A stretch of DNA of 64,000 nt from Notospermus geniculatus (lineage: Eukaryota; Nemertea; Pilidiophora; Heteronemertea; Lineidae). Under the pieces are notes generated by a model. It did not search any database and was not told the DNA's origin. It saw only the letters and a list, made by a program, of their open reading frames with translations. A program made the translations under genes and the position numbers. Numbering within the stretch: position 1 is the stretch's first letter; each line of letters begins with the position of its first letter. Below, piece after piece: positions 56,301 through 64,000 of this stretch. Where the stretch lies: contig NMRB01001030.1 of assembly GCA_002633025.1 (NCBI GenBank), forward strand, positions 28,533 through 92,532. Direction: 5' to 3'.

Positions 56301-59300
56301 ATGAACAGCTTCTGCCTCTGGACTATCCTCGGATGGCCGTTGACAAAGACGGTAAGTGATAAGTCATTAAGTAATTTGGGCTTTTCAGTATTGTCACTTC
56401 CACAATAGCAGTTTCCCAGCCTTGAGTTAATGGTACCATTAGCTTAAAGTCACTTTATGAAAGAGGCTCCAGGTTATTACAGTTCACAAACTACCAGCAA
56501 ATTCACTGTATTGAAATTATGTTCTATTTTCAGGAAAACTCCGCATTGCATATCTTAATATTTCTGATGGGGAAGAAGGTGTGTCATTCATTTGCTCTGC
56601 GAAGAATGCTGAGCTGGGGAAGACAGTCTCAGGATGTGAGACATCTTTGACTGTTACTAAATGTAAGTATGCAGTGTCGCGGGGTAACGGAGCCAAATTT
56701 GAGCCAATGATACAGATCATCCATACTGGTATTTTATTTTTTACATCAGGGCAGAAGCCATAGCATTATTGGCCCTGGTAGGAAGAGGCCATCTCAAGCT
56801 ACTCATGTTCCTCACTTGGATGGGTCTTTTACTTGCCCTTGCAAAGATACAAGGTACAAGGCACTGTGGCTTACTGTCACGTGCGACGGACTGAAGAGCC
56901 AGGGATGATGAATCCCATATGGCCCGGGATTCGAACCCGCGACCTGCTGCTTGTTAAGCAGATGTGATAACCACTAGGCTACCAAGGCTATCATCCACTC
57001 ATCCGAGATGGTGAATGAGCTTCTGGTACTGATTTGGTTTTTGCCGTTGAGACCTTTTCCTCGTAGTCAGGATAAATTGATCCTCTTGACCAATCATGAG
57101 GAATGAACACTCCCAAGGTAGTGTTAGTTCGGACTCGAGTCACACAGCATACTTGCAAATGTACCATTTCCTAATGCAGATCAAAATTGGCTAATCATAT
57201 TCTTGTTCTGCTGAGATTCAACCACTAACAGACTTCATGGACTAACTCCATCCTTGATTTTCTGTTCCAGTGACTGGGGACATTCCGCCTAAAAAGCCTG
57301 AACTGAGTTACTCTAATACTAATAAAGCTGCATTCCACAGAGTGGAAGTCATTAAGGGTGAAGACGCCATCCTATTCTGTATTTTCATGGGATAGTAAGT
57401 ACTCAAAGTTTGACTTGTGGTGTTCGACACAACTAATCGCCCAATATGACCTAAGGAGCTAACAATGAGCCAGTTAGAAGTCGTGGCTCTCACCTTAACA
57501 TCTTTTAAGGTACAATTTGGTGGCATCTGATTTCATTCTTGTATATTTCAGCCCCGACTTCAACATCACCTGGACAAAGAATCGCAATCAGATGCCCCTA
57601 CCTAAAGAGGGCATCACCCTGTTGGAGGGGGGCACTAAACTTATCGTGGATTCAACAAAGCATCCGGATGATCTGTTCCTGACTTGTACTGCAGAAAACA
57701 GCGAAGGGACGGCCGAGTCTCTGTATGACGTCATTGTTCGAGGTACGCGTTTGAACTTTCAGTATCGTCAAGAATGCCTGAAAAGGACCAGTTCCTAGGT
57801 AGTCATTTGTGCGATCCTGCCTCCGCACAGTTCGTATGGTGTACTTGAAAAAATGCCATGGTAATGACAGCTTTAACCACTTTACTACGATATATGGGAA
57901 TGACGCAACCTACAATGTATTCTTCCTTCCAGAGCCCCCAGTCTTTCTGCCTGGGCCCAAACAGGTGAAGAATGTTAACAAAACTGTGGGTGAGAGTGTC
58001 CACTTTAAGTGCGAGGTCCAAGCTGAGCCGAATGCCAAGTTAGTTTGGCTGAGCAATAACGTGGAGATCTCTGCAGGAAGTAAGTTGAACCTTGAAATCA
58101 AAGATTTGAACCTTGTGGTGGATCATCCGCAATCGATGGTTAGTTATGTTGACGTGTGCATCGAAGGAGGATTGATTATTCATCATATCCATGACGTAAC
58201 TCCAACAGTGTCCACCATTGCTGACATCGCCGTAATGACGCAAGGGTGGTGGGCAAATTTCATTGCTTTGCTGAAGAAGCTGGTGGGCAAAAACGCGCAA
58301 TGTCACAACGTCATGTAGGCCTGGGCCTACGTCATGGATACGATGAATACCAAAAACACATAGGCCAAAGGACCAGCACCAACTTAGTGAAGACTCATTC
58401 AGGTGCTCAAGAAACTGAAATAAGTTCCTGCTGCAGATTTTTTCAATGTGCCTCATCTGTTGAATCTGTTTCTCCCTCCGCTTTCTTCTCAGATACATCT
58501 AATCCACGAATGGTGGTCGACTCGTACGGAAATTTTCGACTGAACGATCTAAAGAAGTCTGATAACCAGGTCGTCACTTGCCGCGTGTCACAAAGTTATA
58601 GCCCAAGGAAGACGACTATCTTCAAGTCTGGATACATCAATGTTTTGAGTGAGTAGCCATTTTTCATCCGTTTTGTGTGGTGTTCATTTCAGCAAGAATA
58701 CATGTATATATATTCTTGATTTTAGTGACAGTATTACTGAATTTCTCAATGTGTAGATTGGACCAGGCAATATGAAATTCATCAACTTGGTCCAAAACCT
58801 TCTGTGTTATCTCAGTGGCAGATTCGGTAGTTTTGGAAAGATATGAGAGAATCAGATCAGAATATGAAATAGGAATCGGGTTTCTAAGGTGAAAGACATT
58901 GCTTCCTACCAGAATCGAACCCACGGACCCTCGCATAAGGCATTAGAGAATCAGATCCATGGCTGAAATCAGTGAGTTGCAGAGATTCAATATTTCCATA
59001 TCTAGGGACCTTTTCATTTTCATTTTAGGCCCTTTAAAAATCACCGAGCAACCCGAAGCATATGCCATGGTGTCATCATTCTGTGATGTAGTCCTTCTGG
59101 GAGTCCATCTGGACTATGATCCAACGGTCCAACCGACGGTAACCTGGTACAGAAATGACAAAATCATCACCGAGTATCCACAACAGCTTTACCAAGTTGC
59201 AAACCAATCGCTCATCATCAATGCTACGAAGTATTGTCTTGCCGAAGAGATTGCTGGGATGTATCACTACGTTGCTGCTGTGCCTTCCTTGAATCAGAGC

Positions 59301-62300
59301 GTGGAGTCCATCAAGTCTAACGTTACCCTTGATCCCTACGGAGATTTTACAAGAGGTAGGAAAAATCATTAAGAAACATTAAAAAGGCCAGAATTGTCCC
59401 AAATGAATTGTCCTAGATAATTGTCCTGTTACCAATTGATTCACAAAGTTCTGAACTAAACCTCAAGTGTAGCAACGTAAGAGAGGTATTCCAGAGTGGT
59501 TTCTGGTGAAGAAAATCACTGATATTTCCTCTCATTGCTTTTGTATCTTTTTCAGGTCCCAATAAACACTGGGCTCTTTTCGGCCTCATCTTGTCTCCGC
59601 TGTGGCTCGGCATCCTCATCTTCATCATCATCTTCCTCATCATCTTCCTCATCATCTTGTGTGTTGTCTGCTGCTGCAGCTGCAGACGAAGCCAATTAGA
59701 GAAGGCGGCAGCAAGGAAGGAAGAAGACAGTTCTGATTTGGAGGTTTGTCTTGCTATAGTCCATTCCAGATACCCAAGGCAAATCGCACTTGGCTAACCT
59801 TGTCAGTTGTGGTTAGTCTACTACTAATAGCTTGACCACAAACACAGCCAATAGGCAAGGTGACATGCATTATTCTCTATACATGCATTATTGGACTCGC
59901 CTGTTAAAGTATTGTGCAATAGCTCGTCAAAATAGTGAACAGGGTCGTGTAACATTGCAGAGTTCAACCTAGTACCATTTGCCTTAGGTATCTGGAACGG
60001 ACTATAACATCTTGATCCTGTGTTTTTGCTGTGTTGGGTGTCAAGAGACATTTTCCACTGCTTCGCTAGGGTAATGTGCTCCAACTACATCATGTGATGG
60101 CATTTGTCATTGCTAAAGACTTATTTGTTGCCGTGCATCATTGACATCAAATGATGAGTACCTTTGTACGCAAAAAATGCAACTACCAAGATAATGTGAC
60201 AAAATTCCGGGACAGGCAACAGAATCAAAACTCATCCATGCTATGTACATAGTGTCAAGTATGATTCACCCTAACTTCAACATGGACAAAGTGCCGAGCT
60301 TGGAAATGTGCACAGGTCAGTGGTAAATAATCTATGTTGCAGTTATCTAATGATGTTAGGGTTCGTTTACTTTCCATCAGCCTATAGCAAATCCAAGGTT
60401 GTGCTCAGTCAACTGGTAAATACTGTGGTTTGTGGTTTAATCATTGTGTTCACTTGTGGTGTTGGTTGCACAGGCCTGGCACTTTGCCCATGTGGAAGTT
60501 AGGGTGAATCATACTTTATAATGTTTCCAAAGTAAACATGTTTTGTATTGTCGTAAAATATGTTTGACTTCGAAAGTATTTTGGTACAGAAGAACATTTC
60601 TTTTCCATAGGTAATGCTACATGCTAACAGATCAGAAGAACTGCCCAGCAAGTTAGATGACCCGTTTATCGAAAATTTATACAAGAAATACGTCATCATC
60701 ATGGGGGATGGAATCCTAACGGTAAGTCCGAGTTCATCAGTTATAAAAATGTGGCCCATTCTAGCAAACATAGGCGCACGTCGCAATCGAGGAAAGGGTT
60801 AAGGCCTTACTACACAATAGCTGAAATGTACATTTCTGCAGTTTGACAGTAGTAGTGGACACCGTTGATAAAGCCCCGATTACATAGAAGTATACGGTAT
60901 ACGAAAATGCCGGTTAACAAAGGCTTCATGACATGGTCATGAATCCTTTGTGAGGCCTTTGTTAACGGCGTTTTCATATCCCGTACTTGTATGTAATCGG
61001 GGCCTAAGAGTTGAGTAAACTGGGCCCATATTCATAAAACTACTAAGGTTTATCTGATCTATTTCAGGAGGAGAGAGTCACCATCATGCCCCAGGCTGCT
61101 TTCCACCATCTGATCACAAGGTTGTGGCCTGTCCTTCCCTATTTGAAGGAAGATGATTTCGAGACTTGTTATCAGAGTCATTGCAGTGAAGGAGAGAGGG
61201 GGTAGGTCCAATATTCAGGATTTTTATCGTGATTATCAAGATTTGTGACTGTCACGGTCATGGTTCAGATGCAGAGTGATCCGGAAAAGTCAGTCACCAC
61301 TGTTCTGTGCCGTCATAAGGTCGACCTGACATCAGCATAAGAAGAGAAGAAAACAGCCCATCATGTCACTTGTGACAAAAAATCATGTCATTCTGTGTCA
61401 CCTCACGCTGTCCCACCACAGGCATTCATAGCGCCATCTAAGGTCAGTGTAGTAGGAGTATAATACTCCTACTACACTGACCTCAGATGGCGCTACGAAC
61501 GCCTGTGTGTCGCACACCTACAGGATTCAGCACAAAAATGGTAGAACTTAGACCACTTACCTCACTTCTGCCAAAGCACCAGCTGCTGTGTAGCTGACTT
61601 CTGTTGCCAAGGCCCTTGATCCGATTAGTACCCACATTTTGGTTTAGCATTTATGAGGTTTTTGGTTTGATTCCTCATGTGCTTGATAAAACACACTTGT
61701 CCTCTTCACTGCCAATCGGCTGTGTTCTCTTCCCTGCAGGACTATGAGCCCCTACACTGTCCATGAAGGACGTCATCTTCCATGTAGTAATGATGCCCAT
61801 GAGTGGATTGCCCACTCCAATGTCTGAGTCTGTGAATAGGCCGTCCTCCTACAGCAGGGGTTTTTACCTCGCTCCTCTTCATCCACTCACACAAAGTGTG
61901 CGAGTGTATGAAGAGGAACGAGGCCAAACCCCTGCTGTGGGAGGATGTGAATGGGCGTAATCAGTTCCTTAGATTGTTGTCACACTGCACACTGTTTCAA
62001 AATAGGCCTACAAAATGACGTAAGAGTGAAGTGTACCAGCCACGCCTCATGCAGTCAGAACCACACAGTTCATGACAATTGTTCCTTACAATATGGGTCA
62101 ATACAATGGCCCACGTGGCCACGCCCACTGATCAATCAGTTCACGACCTCTTACAGCAGATTTTTGCACTTGCCTAGCCATGTCAATTACTAGACTAGAT
62201 TACTGACTAGAAAACCACACAATTACATCATCCATTGCACACCTGACTGCCTGCATACCAAAGAATTCGGCCCTCAGTCATGCGTGATGAATGACACAAT

Positions 62301-63750
62301 TGTGGGTTGTGTGGTTTTCTGGTGAACAAACGCAGAAAATTTTACTACAGGGTGTCCCACAAAAACGTCCCTGTTAGGGTGACTTTACATCGGATGACAC
62401 GCGACATGAACCTTTGTGAAGCCATTGTTTGCCTGGGTGTTCATGTCACGTGTCATCCGATGTAGTCAGCCTTAGGGATCAGGTTTAAGAATTTAATCAA
62501 ACGTCACACAGCCTGGAACCTACCGGTATTTGTGACCAGTCACCACAAAACCAGTGCACAATTTTCAGAGATGGTGTTGAATAGAATTGCTTCATTTCTT
62601 CTGGTTGTGCATGAATTTCGTTTCTATTTTGTCTGCAGGTTAGCATTCCGCAGTTTCCACAGCGCACTGAATGAACTGATCAACACGAATGATGCTCGTC
62701 TCCGTGACAACCTGCCCTCTCGTCGCCGTAGAAACAAAATTTCAAACTTCCACACGAAGGAGAGGGTCATCGTGATGCTCAAAATTGTTGTTGATCCAGA
62801 AAAGGTAGGTGTCAGCATCCAGTTGCCAACCCATGACGTGATGACACATGGCGCACTTTGTCGTGGACATCCGCATGGTCGAAAGTGACGTCACAATGAG
62901 CCACTGCACACTCTGTAGACCTTGTGCAGATGACATCACCACAGAAAATATGTCTTTTTGATGGTCAAAATGGCATCATAGACCCAAGTGGCGTGGTTCG
63001 GCGGCAGCGCAGGTGGATTGTGGGCAATTTCAACCATGTTGTGATCTGTACGTGGTTAACTTTGTCGTCGATGTCAGTATGGTGGAGAGCTGATCAAAAG
63101 TGACATCACATGAGGCCACTGTGACGTCACTTTTGATCAGGTGTCCATCTCTTTCTTAGAGATGGGTATTCAGTAACTTCAGTCTGCAAGGACAAATCGG
63201 TGTGTTCCCTACCTGGATTTTAGAAGCAATTCCTATTCATACCCTTATTCCATTCTTTCCAGGATCAATTCATCCTTGTCAATGATTTGAAGTTTGCTCT
63301 CCGCCACCTGGACCGGCTTAATTTTACCAACGGATCCATTGTTGTAACCACGACAACTGAAAAAGTTCTGAATGGTATAGGCTGCGGGGATTTCTGGCTG
63401 CCAAATACGGCCCTTCTGACGTGGAAACTCGTCAACCTGACAATGGAGGACGAAACAAGTGCGAAACAACAATGGAACTGTGACTGTGGCGCCCTCCATC
63501 GTTCATTCAACCGCCAGAGATGGTACTATATTTGTGCGTTGTACGAAGTCATGGAGTTTTTGAACTTTATGAAGCGCACCGAGATGTACAAGAAGAATGA
63601 GGGTACGCTCAATGGTCATGATGGTTTGAGGGGTATGTTAGAAGAGCATCGAAACCATTTGATCAAAGAGGGCGTTGGTGAACCCAAGCGGCACAGGATG
63701 CAAGTCTACCGCAGGATGGCGGATCAAATTCATGAAAAATTCTTTAAAAG
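50400..63750 (+). CDS. Single-pass membrane receptor with five Ig domains and a novel cytoplasmic region (3' end beyond window)
   Basis: Fifteen coding exons: 50400-50472, 52894-53002, 55629-55792, 56166-56351, 56534-56662, 57271-57394, 57552-57742, 57933-58079, 58493-58648, 59029-59355, 59556-59743, 60611-60721, 61068-61201, 62639-62804 and 63263-63750. All are GT..AG and in phase, giving 897 residues so far. Residues 1-22 are a signal peptide (LPQVLLLIMSLFVS). Ig1 has C52, W64 and C96 (SGTYQCLASNE). Ig2 has C139, W154 and C198; Ig3 has C257, W269 and C307; Ig4 has C352, W364 and C404. Ig5 has C445 and W466 but Tyr where the second Cys should be (AGMYHYVAA). Exon 11 holds a helix (GILIFIIIFLIIF) followed by CCCSCRR. 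The Ig1-Ig2 pattern resembles L1/neuroglian adhesion proteins, but there are no fibronectin III repeats. More than 300 cytoplasmic residues match no domain I know. It is probably a cell-surface recognition receptor. Confidence 0.85.
50757..51115. mobile_element. Two tandem copies of a GGACACCTC palindromic element
   Basis: Each copy (about 165 bp) begins GTGGAACxTCCCTTAG, has GGACACCTCT in several places, and ends with the inverted AAGGTGTCC..AGAGAGGTT. The copies start at about 50757 and 50947. Diverged relatives lie at 12935-13040 (copy A intron 3) and 31890-31960. They sit in intron 1 of the Ig gene. Confidence 0.75.
51357..52695. mobile_element. Element of about 1.3 kb with long inverted ends
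   Basis: At the left, CAGGGTTTCCGCCAGGATTT leads to GGGTACTATATCGTACCCTC and GGAGGAAGAACGCTCCCATG. At the right the same parts return inverted: CATGGGAGCGTTCTTCCTCC, GGGTACTATATTTGTACCC, CTCTGGCGGGGACCCTG. The inverted portions are about 100-250 bp with gaps. The interior holds no long frame. It is a non-autonomous DNA element in intron 1 of the Ig gene. Confidence 0.7.
53010..53690. other. Intron 2 of the Ig gene, no further feature
   Basis: AT-rich sequence with a directly repeated TTTTTTGTTACAAAATTTTT at 53140-53180 and a G/C-richer patch (GCCCGGTT twice) at 53240-53310. I see no exon or RNA gene. Confidence 0.4.
54053..54190. repeat. Palindromic element in intron 2 of the Ig gene
   Basis: GGAATGTGCACAGAAGAAGA with CCCAAAGTGACACCA at the left returns at the right as TGGTGTCATCTTGGGTC and TTCTTTTCTGCACATTCC. 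The arms are about 35 bp and the loop about 65 bp. Confidence 0.75.
54769..54862. repeat. Palindromic element, CCTCCCATAGCAGGG family
   Basis: CATCCTCCCATAGCAGGG at the left is inverted as CCCCTGCTGTGGGAGGATG at the right. A sibling with the same ends is at 61846-61947. Confidence 0.7.
55341..55504. mobile_element. MITE, GCTAGCAGCCATCTTG family, copy 4
   Basis: Full length but the most diverged copy (CCGTAGCAGCCACCTTG at the left; GAAAAAATGGCTGCCAGCG at the right). It lies in intron 2 of the Ig gene, about 125 bp before exon 3. Confidence 0.85.
56840..56988 (-). mobile_element. tRNA-derived SINE in the Ig gene
   Basis: On the minus strand the head reads GCCTTGGTAGCCTAGTGG, an anticodon-like arm CTGCTTAACAAGCAG, and the B box GGGTTCGAATCCCGG. 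The 3' acceptor half is missing, so it is not a tRNA gene. The body contains CATCATCCCTGGCTCTTCAG and GTCGCACGTGACAGTAAGCC. The copy at the right edge of the window shares head and body. Confidence 0.8.
58890..58965 (-). mobile_element. tRNA-like SINE fragment
   Basis: The minus strand reads TTCTCTAATGCCTTATGCGA and then GGGTCCGTGGGTTCGATTCT, a B-box region like that at 26840. No acceptor stem is present. It lies in intron 9 of the Ig gene. Confidence 0.5.
60872..61007. repeat. Palindromic element in intron 12 of the Ig gene
   Basis: GCCCCGATTACATAGAAGTA with GGTTAACAAAGGC at the left returns inverted as GCCTTTGTTAACGGCG and ATGTAATCGGGGC. The arms are about 55 bp. Confidence 0.8.
61421..61505. 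repeat. Near-perfect hairpin palindrome, about 40-bp arms
   Basis: GGCATTCATAGCGCCATCTA, then GGTCAGTGTAGTAGGAGTAT, is mirrored at once with almost no loop. It lies in intron 13 of the Ig gene. Confidence 0.85.
61846..61947. repeat. Palindromic element, CCTCCTACAGCAGGGG family
   Basis: CCTCCTACAGCAGGGGTTTT and CTCGCTCCTCTTCAT at the left are inverted as ATGAAGAGGAACGAGGC and CCCCTGCTGTGGGAGGAT at the right. Sibling of 54769-54862. Confidence 0.85.
62376..62476. repeat. Palindromic element in intron 13 of the Ig gene
   Basis: GGGTGACTTTACATCGGATG with ACACGCGACATGAAC at the left returns inverted as GTTCATGTCACGTGTCATCC and GATGTAGTCAGCC. The arms are about 38 bp. Confidence 0.8.
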
Positions 63751-63881
63751 GTATGTTTCACGACCTAAATATACGGTATAAACTTTGTTACGACCATATT
63801 CACTAAACTTCTGAATAATGTGCAGATTGGTAGACTCTGATTGGTTCCTTATACTTCAGCCACACAGCCATTGGCTGGAGG

Positions 63882-64000
63882 GGCCTTGATAGCCTAGTGG
63901 TTGTCACGGCCAAGCGGCAGGTCCCTGTTACGAATCCAGCCTGGGCCATGTCGGATAAATCATCCCCGACTCTTCACGTTCGTCGCAAGAGACAGTAAGC
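63882..64000 (+). mobile_element. tRNA-derived SINE at the right edge
   Basis: The head GCCTTGATAGCCTAGTGGTT is followed by a B-box-like GTTACGAATCC and the body GATAAATCATCCCCGACTCT, TTCGTCGCAAGAGACAGTAAGC. It shares all parts with the minus-strand copy at 56840-56988 and is cut by the window end. It lies in the intron after exon 15 of the Ig gene. Confidence 0.8.

Noticed and set aside
56921-56988. Functional tRNA-Val (AAC) gene on the minus strand
   Set aside because: The 3' acceptor strand is absent and the same head with a shared body recurs at 63882, so it is a SINE.

Overview
This is eukaryotic DNA. The coding sequence is split by spliceosomal introns with GT..AG borders and matched phases, there is one canonical nuclear tRNA gene, and the rest is dense in short palindromic transposons, tRNA-derived SINEs, minisatellites and one satellite array. 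The gene set (SLC34, SLC22, Ly6/uPAR, an Ig-family receptor) and the frequent AGGCCT-centred palindromes suggest a marine invertebrate; echinoderm, hemichordate or lophotrochozoan is a guess, not a demonstration. Single n characters at 12715, 14321, 27527, 37494, 43687 and 47408 mark unresolved bases.

Layout. (1) 1-8350: about 36 monomers of a 197/217-bp satellite, interrupted by a 433-bp insertion that carries a 12-bp target-site duplication. (2) 8.4-33.4 kb: three minus-strand copies of one secreted-protein gene family that I cannot name. Copy C (27793-33392) and copy A (8461-14238) are complete nine-exon genes. Copy B (24114-25956) keeps only exons 1-4. Copy A also has a near-identical tandem duplication of exon 6, and its promoter has been replaced by a foldback repeat. 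(3) Between copies A and B, on the plus strand, lie a Ly6/uPAR-type GPI-anchored protein (16026-16663) and the first exons of an SLC34 sodium-phosphate cotransporter (20011-21686), with a tRNA-Asp gene in its last visible intron. The SLC34 fragment and copy B point at each other and both lack their 3' exons, so one deletion (or an assembly join) between 21.7 and 24.0 kb could explain both. (4) 36.4-41.3 kb: a minus-strand SLC22 organic-ion transporter that has its N-terminal and C-terminal exons but no exons for the middle of the protein. (5) 42.5-50.3 kb: non-coding as far as I can see, with several transposon-like palindromes. (6) 50.4-63.75 kb: a plus-strand gene of at least 15 exons for a single-pass membrane protein with a signal peptide, five Ig domains, one membrane helix and a long cytoplasmic region of no family I recognise. 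It runs off the right edge.

The genes do not form a pathway. The region reads as a locus reshaped by tandem duplication, deletion and mobile elements. Exon borders were set by reading frame, splice consensus and, for the three-copy family, by agreement between copies. None has transcript support here.
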